Source: Treponema sp.
Lineage (GTDB): Bacteria > Spirochaetota > Spirochaetia > Treponematales > Breznakiellaceae
Length of the DNA stretch: 64,000 nt
Reading direction: 5' to 3'
Assembly: GCA_012517385.1 (NCBI GenBank)
Contig: JAAYUZ010000139.1
Coordinates: 1 to 64,000 of the forward strand
Made by a program: the position numbers and the translations under genes. The notes beneath the pieces are model-generated. The model worked only from the letters and a program-made list of their open reading frames with translations, did not search any database and was not told the DNA's origin. Positions 10,076 through 19,150 of this stretch are shown here, piece by piece; position 1 is the first letter of the stretch; each line of letters starts with the position of its first letter.

Positions 10076-12229
10076 TTATATCCACTTGGACATGAGAATA
10101 ACCGTGGTCCTTTCATGGACATAATACTCTTTCTGTGAAGGGATTGCCTGTTCAAGCCCGGGGCTTACAATGTCATCCGGGGATGGGAGGCTCGTATCCA
10201 CCACACGGAACCATTTTTTACCCCGGGGTGCTTCAGCTATGGTAAAAAGGCAACCCTCCCGGCTGGAATTAAACATGATGTAAAAATCATTATCATCCCT
10301 GTCGGCAAAGGTGTCGGCCTTACTCCCATCAAGGCGATATGCAAGGCGTTTATCAATCTTTGCCCAATCGGGACTGTTTCCATGTTCATCAAACCAGGTA
10401 ATATCCGGAATCGCATTATAGTTCCCATCCTTACCGGTAAAAAATTCCGGCCTCAGAAATGCGGGATGTTTCATCCTGAAGGCAAGCATTTCCTTTACAA
10501 ACCGGTAAAAATCCCTATGTTCATCGACCAGGGTCCAGTCATACCAGGAAATTTCATTATCCTGGCAGTAGGCATTGTTATTGCCTCGCTGGGTCCGTCC
10601 CATCTCATCTCCACCCAGTAACATCGGGGTACCTAAGGAAATCATAAGGGTTGTGATTAAATTGCGCATCTGTCTGAAACGGATTGTCTCAATCGCAGGG
10701 TTCTTCGTTGGTCCTTCGAAACCGTAATTACAGCTGAAATTCGCACCATGTCCGTCCCGGTTTTCTTCTCCATTTTCCTCATTATGTTTTTCTGCATAGG
10801 ACACCAGATCCCGGAGAGTAAACCCATCATGGCTTGTAATAAAATTGATGGAATGGAAGGGTTTTCGTCCATCTCTTAAATACAGATCAGAACTTCCTGA
10901 AAGCCGGGTGGCAAAATGACGGGCTTCGAAGGCATCACCTCGCCAGAATTTTCGAACATCATCCCGGTACCGATCATTCCATTCTGCCCACCGGCCTCCG
11001 GGGAACCATCCCACCTGGTAAGCGCCGCCAGCGTCCCAGGCTTCTGCAATAATCTTGGTATTGCGCAGTACCGGATCTTCCGCAATCCGTTCCAGCATGG
11101 GTGGGTTTTCCATAAGCCTCCCCTGCTGATCCCGCCCTAGTATAGAACCAAGATCAAAACGGAACCCATCCACATGCATTTCAATAACCCAGTACCGTAG
11201 ACAGTCCAGTATAAAGGTTCGTACCACCGGATGATTACAATTCAATGTGTTCCCGCAACCGGAATAGTTTTTATAATACCGTTTATTTTCATCAAGCATG
11301 TAATAGATCGTATTATCGATACCACGAAACGAAAAAGTAGGGCCCAGTTCATTCCCCTCTGCGGTATGGTTAAACACAATATCCAGAATTACCTCTATCC
11401 CCGCCCGATGCAGGGCTTTTACCATCTCTTTAAATTCCCTTACCTGAGCACCGGGAGTTCGGTCTGAGGCATAAGAACCTTTCGGTGCGAAAAATGCTAC
11501 CGTAGAATAGCCCCAGTAATTTTTAAGCTGCTCTCCAGTCCTGGGATTTATCCTGGGGATTTCATTTTCATTAAATTCCTGAATCGGCATAAGCTCCAGA
11601 CTGGTAATTCCTAATTCTTTTAAATGGGGAATTTTTTCAATTATGCCCCGATAGGTACCAGGATGGTCTACCCCAGAACTGGGGTGCATGGTTAACCCTT
11701 TTACATGGGTTTCATATAAAACGCTAAAGCGGAGCGGATAATTGAGCGGTTTATCCCCCTCCCAATTAAAGGTATCATCAATAACAATACATTTAGGCTG
11801 GTAAGGCGCATCATCTTCATAAGAAAAAGAAAGGTCCGCATCGGGCATGTTCGGGTTATATCCTACACACTTTGTAAGATCCCATTTCGATAAATCGGTT
11901 AATGCCTTGGCATAAGGATCGATGAGGGTTTTATGGGGATTAAAACGAAATCCCTTTTCAGGTAGATAGGGACCATCAACCCGGTACAGATAGAGGGCTC
12001 CTGCTTCAAGCCCCTTCACATGACAATGCCATAGGTCTCCCGTGCGGTTTTTATGGGGATCTAATAGTATTTCATCTGATGGTACGGTATCCTCAGGGGA
12101 TTCAAAAAGTACCAGGGTTACTGCAGTCGCATGCCGTGAAAAAAGAGAAAAATTTACACCCGTACTGGTGATTTCTGTTCCAAGGGGTAGGGGTTTGCCA
12201 CTTTCTATGGTATATTTAGCTTTAGCCAT
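10076..12229 (-). CDS. glgX: Glycogen debranching enzyme GlgX (GH13 isoamylase type)
   Basis: 717 aa; VILDIVFNHTAEGNE, DGFRFDLGSILGRD, IAEAWDAGGAYQVG, NFITSHDGFTLRDLVSY. Confidence 0.93.
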   Translation of the reverse strand: MAKAKYTIESGKPLPLGTEITSTGVNFSLFSRHATAVTLVLFESPEDTVPSDEILLDPHKNRTGDLWHCHVKGLEAGALYLYRVDGPYLPEKGFRFNPHKTLIDPYAKALTDLSKWDLTKCVGYNPNMPDADLSFSYEDDAPYQPKCIVIDDTFNWEGDKPLNYPLRFSVLYETHVKGLTMHPSSGVDHPGTYRGIIEKIPHLKELGITSLELMPIQEFNENEIPRINPRTGEQLKNYWGYSTVAFFAPKGSYASDRTPGAQVREFKEMVKALHRAGIEVILDIVFNHTAEGNELGPTFSFRGIDNTIYYMLDENKRYYKNYSGCGNTLNCNHPVVRTFILDCLRYWVIEMHVDGFRFDLGSILGRDQQGRLMENPPMLERIAEDPVLRNTKIIAEAWDAGGAYQVGWFPGGRWAEWNDRYRDDVRKFWRGDAFEARHFATRLSGSSDLYLRDGRKPFHSINFITSHDGFTLRDLVSYAEKHNEENGEENRDGHGANFSCNYGFEGPTKNPAIETIRFRQMRNLITTLMISLGTPMLLGGDEMGRTQRGNNNAYCQDNEISWYDWTLVDEHRDFYRFVKEMLAFRMKHPAFLRPEFFTGKDGNYNAIPDITWFDEHGNSPDWAKIDKRLAYRLDGSKADTFADRDDNDFYIMFNSSREGCLFTIAEAPRGKKWFRVVDTSLPSPDDIVSPGLEQAIPSQKEYYVHERTTVILMSKWI

Positions 12230-12297
12230 ACTACAATAATACCATATTTATCGTTCCTTGGTATGTATTTTATGTAAACTTAAGAGAGGTTCTGAGA

Positions 12298-13677
12298 ATG
12301 TTTCGAGTACCTGTTATCACCAGCGATCTGGAATTAATCGAGCAAATCCAGACAGCTTCTTACTCCTTAAGCAATTCCCTGCAGCCGGTCTTTATTTCCG
12401 GCGTAGAACCAGTGCTGGAATACCTAAAATACGAATTACCGGAGATGAAAATTCTCGATTTTTGCGGCGAAGGTCCCTGTAAGGACGCAGCAATTGCCAT
12501 TCTCGCAGCCATTAAAGAGGATCCCTGGCTGCATTATGGCGGACTTATAGTTATTCATTCTATAGAAAACGACAAAGAACTGGCTGAACACCTGCATGAG
12601 TCAAATATCATTGCAGTTATTCATAAGAGAGAATTTAAAACCAATTGTGAACGGCTTCTGCGTATTCTGGCCCACAATAAACAGTTTCTGTTTCAGCGGG
12701 GTATACAGCAGCATCTTCTGCGAAGCATTTCAGGGACCTTTGTCATTGATAATGACCCCCTGGATATTGCGGTCTACACAAATCTGGTAACAAACTATCT
12801 CTATAATACAAACCTGGTAAACCGGGATGATCGGGATAAATTACATGTGGCCCTGCAGGAACTCCTGGTCAATGCCATAGAACACGGGAACTGCAAAATA
12901 AGTTTTGAAGAAAAGACCGCCTGGCTCGAAAAAGGTAAAAATGCCATGGACCTTATCAGAGAAAAGAACAAGGATCCTGCCATAGCAGCAAAAAAGGTGC
13001 GTCTTTCCTACACCATCAGCCCGGAACAATCTACCTTTACCATTGCTGACGAAGGTGATGGGTTTGACTGGAGAAGCAGGTTAAGTTCAAAACCCAGTAT
13101 TGGGCTTCACGGTATGGGTATCCGGATGGCTGGGGTTTATGTGCAGAACCTGACCTATAATGACAAGGGGAATGAAGTCAGCTTTAACGTGGTCCATCAA
13201 AAGGATGCAAGCAATATGGTTCCCCGGATCTTCAGCGATCAGGAAGAAATTCATTTTAAAGCAAAGGAAATTGTTGTCCGGGAAGGGGATACATCAGATT
13301 ACCTATACTATATTGTCTCCGGCAGATACCTGGTATTTTCCGGTAACCGCTGTGTTTCTTATTTAACTCCCGATGACATGTTTATCGGTGAAATGTCCTT
13401 CTTACTTTCTAACCAGCGGACCGCCACCGTTGTAGCGAAGGATGGTGGCACCTGTATCAAGGTTTCTAAACAGGACTTTGTAGATTTGATTAAACGGAAT
13501 CCCCACTACGGCATTTTCCTTGCCCGACTTCTTGCACAACGGCTTACCCGTCTTAATGCACGGACAGTAAAGCTGAATGCGGAGTATATGAAATTGAAAC
13601 AAGAACTGGAGCAGCTCAGGGCAAACTCTGCTCAAGAGCTGGTTGAAAGCTTCGAGCCTCCCGAAACATCCGTATAA
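12298..13677 (+). CDS. Signalling protein: receiver-like N-terminus, RsbW-like HATPase, C-terminal cyclic-nucleotide-binding domain
   Basis: HVALQELLVNAIEHGNCKI (N-box), IADEGDGFDW (G1), IGLHGMGI (G2); cNMP-like fold VVREGDTSDYLYYIVSGRY...GEMSFLLSNQRTATVVA. Confidence 0.8.
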   Translation: MFRVPVITSDLELIEQIQTASYSLSNSLQPVFISGVEPVLEYLKYELPEMKILDFCGEGPCKDAAIAILAAIKEDPWLHYGGLIVIHSIENDKELAEHLHESNIIAVIHKREFKTNCERLLRILAHNKQFLFQRGIQQHLLRSISGTFVIDNDPLDIAVYTNLVTNYLYNTNLVNRDDRDKLHVALQELLVNAIEHGNCKISFEEKTAWLEKGKNAMDLIREKNKDPAIAAKKVRLSYTISPEQSTFTIADEGDGFDWRSRLSSKPSIGLHGMGIRMAGVYVQNLTYNDKGNEVSFNVVHQKDASNMVPRIFSDQEEIHFKAKEIVVREGDTSDYLYYIVSGRYLVFSGNRCVSYLTPDDMFIGEMSFLLSNQRTATVVAKDGGTCIKVSKQDFVDLIKRNPHYGIFLARLLAQRLTRLNARTVKLNAEYMKLKQELEQLRANSAQELVESFEPPETSV

Positions 13678-14323
13678 AGGTTGTCCGGTCCACCCCTGCT
13701 GCACCAAGACGGGTCTTATATTCCAGGGGCATACCCAGATCCCAAAACGTAAAGCCCTTCTGTTCAAGGAAGCGGGCTGTTAACACCATTTGGACTGTAC
13801 CAGCGCTATTTTCTGTATAAAAACCGGAATAACTGGTGTATACCCCTCCATAGAACACCCCAAATTCACCGGCTGCCAGTGTTGATCCCCGATACAATCC
13901 AAAGGCAGAACAGAAAGCCTTCTGTGGGGGAGGCCCATCTCCAGCAGCAGACCAGGAAAGCTGTAATAGCGCTTTTTGAAGCGGTTCGGTCAGCCAATCA
14001 TCCCCATGGGTAGCAATACAGGCCTCCAAGATGGGCTCTATAGCATCAAAGGGTTTTAAGGTATACCGGCTCAATTGGGGTTTCACCGATTTTGAAATGT
14101 GAAGGTTCTTAAAAAAGAGAATACTTCGCTCCAGGTGCAGCTTTGGCAACAGGAAGGTATCTGCCCCATCCCGAACAGACATCACCAGGAAGCCCGCTTC
14201 CATAAGGCTCTGAATAAAATCTGGCGCAAAGGATTGGGCAATACAAAATTCATCAGGATAGTTTTCTGCAATAAGAAAATCGACCACCTGGTCAAAATCC
14301 ATACCTGGACTCAGTAAAAGCAT
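13616..14323 (-). CDS. Divergent leucyl/phenylalanyl-tRNA--protein transferase-like protein (Aat family)
   Basis: LHISKSVKP, THGDDWLTEPL, STLAAGEFGV, WDLGMPLEYKTRLGA resemble Aat; classical N-terminal WWSPDPR motif not seen. Confidence 0.6.
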   Translation of the reverse strand: MLLLSPGMDFDQVVDFLIAENYPDEFCIAQSFAPDFIQSLMEAGFLVMSVRDGADTFLLPKLHLERSILFFKNLHISKSVKPQLSRYTLKPFDAIEPILEACIATHGDDWLTEPLQKALLQLSWSAAGDGPPPQKAFCSAFGLYRGSTLAAGEFGVFYGGVYTSYSGFYTENSAGTVQMVLTARFLEQKGFTFWDLGMPLEYKTRLGAAGVDRTTFIRMFREARSFQPALEQSLP

Positions 14324-14325
14324 TT

Positions 14326-15036
14326 TTATTTTCTATTAAATAATTCTCGAATAGATTTAAAGAATCCCCTGGATGCTCCTTCTTTTTCCAGGCGGCCGGC
14401 GAAACGGTCCACATCCGTTTCTGTTCCAGATACAAGGGCAATATCCCCTTCTTTGAATCTATAATCAGGAGTAAAGAGCTGGTAAGCTGTTTCATTTGAC
14501 CGGACCGATATAAGATTTAAGCCATATTTTTTTCGCAGATCCAATTCCAATACGGTTCGTCCGATAAAAGAATCGGGTATTTCTACTTCTGCAATAACCA
14601 GGTTCCCCCCAACCGGAAGGTAATTTAAAACCAGATTAGACACGATCTGGGGTACAATCCGTTTAGCCGCCTCACGGTTAGGGAACACGACCTTGGTAGC
14701 TCCCACAATCTCAAGGATTTCTCCATGGGCATCGGTTTCAGCTTTGGCGATGATCGTATGTACCCCTAATTTTCTGCAATAGCTGGCTGCCAATATAGAA
14801 GCCTCTATGTTTTTACCCATATCTATGACCACTGCATCGATATGTTTAGGCAGGGTCTTTTCGAGAGCCTCCTGGTTAATCACATCCATGCCTATAGCTG
14901 CAGAAACGGTGTCCCGGTAACGATCCAACACCTCCCGATCCTTATCTATAATCAGGATATCCACATCCATTTCTAGTAGTTCAGCTAACACCGCTTCACC
15001 AAAATAGCTTAATCCTAAAATAGCAACCTGTTTCAT
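14326..15036 (-). CDS. TrkA/KtrA-type potassium transport regulatory subunit (RCK)
   Basis: VAILGLSYFGEAVLAEL, DILIIDKDREVLDRYRD, RCK_C LVSGTETDVDRF; next to KtrB/TrkH. Confidence 0.88.
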   Translation of the reverse strand: MKQVAILGLSYFGEAVLAELLEMDVDILIIDKDREVLDRYRDTVSAAIGMDVINQEALEKTLPKHIDAVVIDMGKNIEASILAASYCRKLGVHTIIAKAETDAHGEILEIVGATKVVFPNREAAKRIVPQIVSNLVLNYLPVGGNLVIAEVEIPDSFIGRTVLELDLRKKYGLNLISVRSNETAYQLFTPDYRFKEGDIALVSGTETDVDRFAGRLEKEGASRGFFKSIRELFNRK

Positions 15037-15039
15037 AGC

Positions 15040-16356
15040 TTACCCCAATAAGACCGATCCCTCAGGATAGGTTATATCATATTTCTTATAGCGCACCAGA
15101 GAGAAGGAAAGAGATATCAGCCCAATTCTACCGGCAAACATAATGCATATAATCACCAGTTTACCTGCTAAAGAAAGCTGCGGTGTAAGTCCAAGGCTGA
15201 GTCCTACCGTACCAAAAGCGGAGACTACTTCAAACACAATTGCATCAAAGGCTAGACCCCGATTCCCTTCGATAAGGCTTAATACCAAGGCTCCCAGTAA
15301 CAAAAGACTCAGGGCTTTTAAGAAAAAGACCGTTGCCCTATTCAGGGTATAGCCGGTAATCCGATGCTTACCTATTTGAATGTCCCCCTCCGGACTGGGA
15401 TGACGGATCATCAATATGATGATTATAAAAATTGTAGATACCTTTATTCCCCCTGCGATTGAACCAGGGCCTGCACCGATAAACATAAATAAAATCGTGA
15501 AAACCTTTGATGGCTGGCTTAGTAAGTTCTGGGGCACCGTATCAAAACCAGCCGTTCGAGGAGTGACTGATTGGAAAAGAGCATTTATGATTTTATCTCC
15601 CAGAGGCAATGTTATAAAACTATTCGTATTCTCAAAGTAGAAATAAACGATAAACCCCAGTCCTATTAAACCAAGGGTCATTCCAAGCACAACCCTGCTG
15701 TGAAAATTTAAATATCGGCTTTTCCTCGTTATCCGCCGGTACAGGTCCTGTAATACGATAAATCCAATACCGCCAAGTATGATCAGCAGTATAATTGTGA
15801 TAAGAATCCCAGGATTTTGGGCATAAGCTTCCAGACTATCCGGAAAAAGAGAAAATCCCGCATTACAAAAGGCTGAAACCGAATGAAAAATACCATAAAA
15901 ATAAAAATCCGGTATGCCAGCTTGGTTAAAGCAGAAAGAAAGAACACCAGCTCCTATGGTTTCGATAATAAGAGTGGTAGCCATAATGGTGAGCACAATT
16001 CTGCGTGGATCGTATTCTACCCCATCAACATAAAAACTGCGGATCGTAGAGATTCTGCGAAAGGGGATACGGCTTCCGGGCAGTATTAAAAGCAGAGAAG
16101 TAAAACTGATAATGCCGAGGCCCCCAAGCTGTATCAGTAATAAAATAATAATCTGGCCAACATGACTAAAGCTGCCCATATCCACCGTACTTAGACCGGT
16201 AACACAGACCGCAGAGGTGGCTATAAACAGGGCATCTATAAATGAAACAGGTTTTGCCTGTGAGATGGGAAGCGTTAAAAAGATACTGCCCGCACCGATG
16301 AGAAAAACAAACAGCACTACAAGATACCAGGAATCGGAGCGAAAACGAAGTCGCAT
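15040..16356 (-). CDS. TrkH/KtrB-type potassium transporter membrane subunit
   Basis: 438 aa polytopic protein; filter-like segments SAVCVTGLSTVD, SAFCNAGFSL, VTPRTAGFDTV, SAFGTVGLSLGL. Confidence 0.92.
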   Translation of the reverse strand: MRLRFRSDSWYLVVLFVFLIGAGSIFLTLPISQAKPVSFIDALFIATSAVCVTGLSTVDMGSFSHVGQIIILLLIQLGGLGIISFTSLLLILPGSRIPFRRISTIRSFYVDGVEYDPRRIVLTIMATTLIIETIGAGVLSFCFNQAGIPDFYFYGIFHSVSAFCNAGFSLFPDSLEAYAQNPGILITIILLIILGGIGFIVLQDLYRRITRKSRYLNFHSRVVLGMTLGLIGLGFIVYFYFENTNSFITLPLGDKIINALFQSVTPRTAGFDTVPQNLLSQPSKVFTILFMFIGAGPGSIAGGIKVSTIFIIIILMIRHPSPEGDIQIGKHRITGYTLNRATVFFLKALSLLLLGALVLSLIEGNRGLAFDAIVFEVVSAFGTVGLSLGLTPQLSLAGKLVIICIMFAGRIGLISLSFSLVRYKKYDITYPEGSVLLG

Positions 16357-16419
16357 AAACGTACTATAGGCATTTTTTTATTGAGCGTCTATAATTTTTA
16401 ATATATCGGGAGGTTTCCA

Positions 16420-17388
16420 ATGGATGAAATTAAACGGGTATTGATTGTTGGAACCGGTGCGGTTGGTGCGGCCATTGCGTCTATCATTTCAGAACACATA
16501 CCAGGTTCGGTGTACGTTCTCGCCGATGGCAAACGCTTTGAACGTTATAACCGAGACGGTTTTATCGTAAATGGTAAAACCTACCATTTCCCAGTCGTAT
16601 CCCCCGTTTCTACCCATAGCCAATTCGACCTTATTATTGTTGCGGTAAAACACCATCATCTTTCAGAAGCAATACAGCAGATGAAGGCCCATGTGGGAGC
16701 CAATACAAGCATACTTTCGTTGATGAACGGCATTTCCAGCGAAGAGCAACTGGGAGCCAGGTTCGGAGCCGGACCTGGGGCACCTGAAGGAGTTCAGCTT
16801 CCGCCCTATGCCATGATTTTAGGGATTGATGCGGTTCGAATCGGAAATGAAACCCGTTTTGCATCTACGGGCAGAATTTTCTTTGGCGAAGCCACCAATA
16901 ACAAGGCAGCCCTCAGCCCTCGGGTCCAACGGATTGCCAGGTTCTTTGAAAAAGCAGGGGTACCCTACGAAATTCCCGAGAACATGCTCCGTTCTCTCTG
17001 GTTTAAATTCATGATCAACGTGGGCGTAAACCAGGCTTCAGCCATACTCCGGGCCCCCTACCGACTGTTTCAAACCAACTCCGAAGCAAAGGCTGTCATG
17101 GAAACTTTGCAGCGGGAAGTTATTGCACTATCCCAGGCTATGGGAATTAATCTGAACGAACAGGATCTGGGTAATTGGGAAAAAACGCTTTCAACACTGC
17201 ATCCGGACAACCTGACCTCCATGTGCCAGGATGTACTTGCAAACCGAAAAACAGAGGTAGAAATGTTTGCCGGTACGATCGTTCAGCTTGGGAAACAATA
17301 TAAGGTCCCCACACCAGCCAACGAGCTGGTCTATAACCTTATTAAGGCCATAGAGGCAACCTATATCCCTGGAACTGCTAACCCTTAA
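16420..17388 (+). CDS. panE: 2-dehydropantoate 2-reductase
   Basis: VLIVGTGAVGAAIASIISEH Rossmann motif; WFKFMINVGVNQASAILRAPY typical of ApbA/PanE. Confidence 0.85.
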   Translation: MDEIKRVLIVGTGAVGAAIASIISEHIPGSVYVLADGKRFERYNRDGFIVNGKTYHFPVVSPVSTHSQFDLIIVAVKHHHLSEAIQQMKAHVGANTSILSLMNGISSEEQLGARFGAGPGAPEGVQLPPYAMILGIDAVRIGNETRFASTGRIFFGEATNNKAALSPRVQRIARFFEKAGVPYEIPENMLRSLWFKFMINVGVNQASAILRAPYRLFQTNSEAKAVMETLQREVIALSQAMGINLNEQDLGNWEKTLSTLHPDNLTSMCQDVLANRKTEVEMFAGTIVQLGKQYKVPTPANELVYNLIKAIEATYIPGTANP

Positions 17389-18196
17389 CGGCTCCCATGG
17401 TAAGTCCCCGGACCACATATTTCTGAAATAACATAGTCAGAACTATGGCCGGGGCAATGATAACCATAGTCGCAGCCATCACCGCACCCCAATCTACCTC
17501 TGCATAGGAGACAAAGTTATAGACCGCGATAGGAAGGGTCTTTGTCTTTTCCATGCTGAGAACCTGAGAAAACATGAAATTGTTCCATGAAAAAAGAAAG
17601 GCCAACGTAGTGGATGTTACAATTCCTGGGGTCGATACGGGTAGAACGATCTCTATAAAAGTCCGCTGTCGGGTGGCACCATCAACCCGGGCGGATTCTT
17701 CTATTTCCAATGGTACGGATGCAAAAAAGCTCGTCATAATCCAGACCACAATAGGCAGCCCAATAAGCATGTGACTCAGAATCAATGCAATATAGGTATC
17801 TATCAGCATCAATCTGGAAAATAAGAGGTACCATGGTAAAAGCAGCGCAATACCAGGCATAAGACGAGCCACAAGAATTAGCAGTCCCAGCTTTTCCTGT
17901 TTATAGCGGGCAATAGAATAGGCCGCAGGAAGTCCTAATAACAAAGATAATACAACCGCAGTAATACCCACCACTGTGGAATTATAGAAAAACTGCAGGA
18001 AGTTTTGTTCCTGAAATACCTTGCTATAGTTTTGCATAGTCGGTTGAAAAACCCATTTAGGAGGATAGGCGGTAATATCAACCTGAGTTTTAATTGAGGA
18101 TATAAAAATCCATATCAGAGGAAATAAAACCGGGACAACAACAAATAACACCAGGATATAAAATATAAGTTTTGATACAAGGCGTTTCATGGTCAT
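17378..18196 (-). CDS. Carbohydrate ABC transporter permease (MalG family)
   Basis: EAA loop EIEESARVDGATRQRTFIEIVLPVSTPGI; 272 aa. Confidence 0.92.
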   Translation of the reverse strand: MTMKRLVSKLIFYILVLFVVVPVLFPLIWIFISSIKTQVDITAYPPKWVFQPTMQNYSKVFQEQNFLQFFYNSTVVGITAVVLSLLLGLPAAYSIARYKQEKLGLLILVARLMPGIALLLPWYLLFSRLMLIDTYIALILSHMLIGLPIVVWIMTSFFASVPLEIEESARVDGATRQRTFIEIVLPVSTPGIVTSTTLAFLFSWNNFMFSQVLSMEKTKTLPIAVYNFVSYAEVDWGAVMAATMVIIAPAIVLTMLFQKYVVRGLTMGAVKG

Positions 18197-18199
18197 ACC

Positions 18200-19081
18200 C
18201 TACTCCTCCAACCGTTGTCGTAATTTTGCTACGACATAACTGAGCAACATGACTACAACAAAGAGGAAAAAGAGTACGACCGAAGCATGGCCAAGACGGA
18301 AATAATTAAAGGACAAATTGTAAGCATAAATATTTAAGGTTTCAGAAGCAAAGCCCGGACCTCCGTTCGTCATCGAATAAATTATATCATAGGTTTTAAG
18401 GGCATCAATTGAACGAAGTACCACAGCGGTTAGAATGACAGGTGAAACCATAGGGAGGGTAATTCTCCAGAAGATTTGCAGCCCATTAGCCCCATCAACT
18501 TTAGCGGATTCATAGGGTTCAATTGATAAACCAGCAAGACCAGCGAGCATGATGAGGGCCATCATGGGGGTCCATTGCCATATATCGACAATAACAAGAG
18601 AGGGTATTACCAGCTGTTTATCAGCAATCCATTTCAAAGGTGCAAGACCTGCACTCCGCAGAACCCAGTTAGCCAAACCGATTGTGGGTTCATAGAACAG
18701 AGTCCAGGCAATTCCGATAGCTACCGGGGTAGAAACCATAGGCAGCAAAAGGCTCATTTTTACAAAGTTTTTTCCCAGAAATTCCCTATTCAGGATTAAA
18801 GCCCAGATCATTCCCAGCACTGTTTCTACACTGACCGCAAAGGCGGTAAAATAAAAGGTCCGTCCCAGGGCTGCCCAGAAGCGCCCCTCCTGTAAAATCG
18901 AAAGATAGGTTTTAAAACCCACAAAACGGGGAGGTAACCCCGAGGTCAGATTCCAATTGGAAAAACTGATAGTGAAGGTATAAAAAACAGGAAAGACCAT
19001 CATTAAGGCAACAAATAAAACTGCTGGCAGCGGAAAAAGTATTTTAATATGCCGATCTACAAAAGAACTCTCTAACATCAT
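18200..19081 (-). CDS. Carbohydrate ABC transporter permease (MalF/UgpA family)
   Basis: EPYESAKVDGANGLQIFWRITLPMVSPVI EAA loop; 293 aa. Confidence 0.92.
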   Translation of the reverse strand: MMLESSFVDRHIKILFPLPAVLFVALMMVFPVFYTFTISFSNWNLTSGLPPRFVGFKTYLSILQEGRFWAALGRTFYFTAFAVSVETVLGMIWALILNREFLGKNFVKMSLLLPMVSTPVAIGIAWTLFYEPTIGLANWVLRSAGLAPLKWIADKQLVIPSLVIVDIWQWTPMMALIMLAGLAGLSIEPYESAKVDGANGLQIFWRITLPMVSPVILTAVVLRSIDALKTYDIIYSMTNGGPGFASETLNIYAYNLSFNYFRLGHASVVLFFLFVVVMLLSYVVAKLRQRLEE

Positions 19082-19096
19082 TACTCCTGAATAAGA

Positions 19097-19123
19097 GCTG
19101 TCCAGGCATACTACCTGGACAGC
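19097..19123 (-). terminator. Intercistronic hairpin between solute-binding protein and permease genes
   Basis: Perfect 10-bp stem GCTGTCCAGG-CATACTA-CCTGGACAGC; no long T tract. Confidence 0.6.
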
Positions 19124-19150
19124 ATAAAAGATATACAGTAGAGGTTTTTG

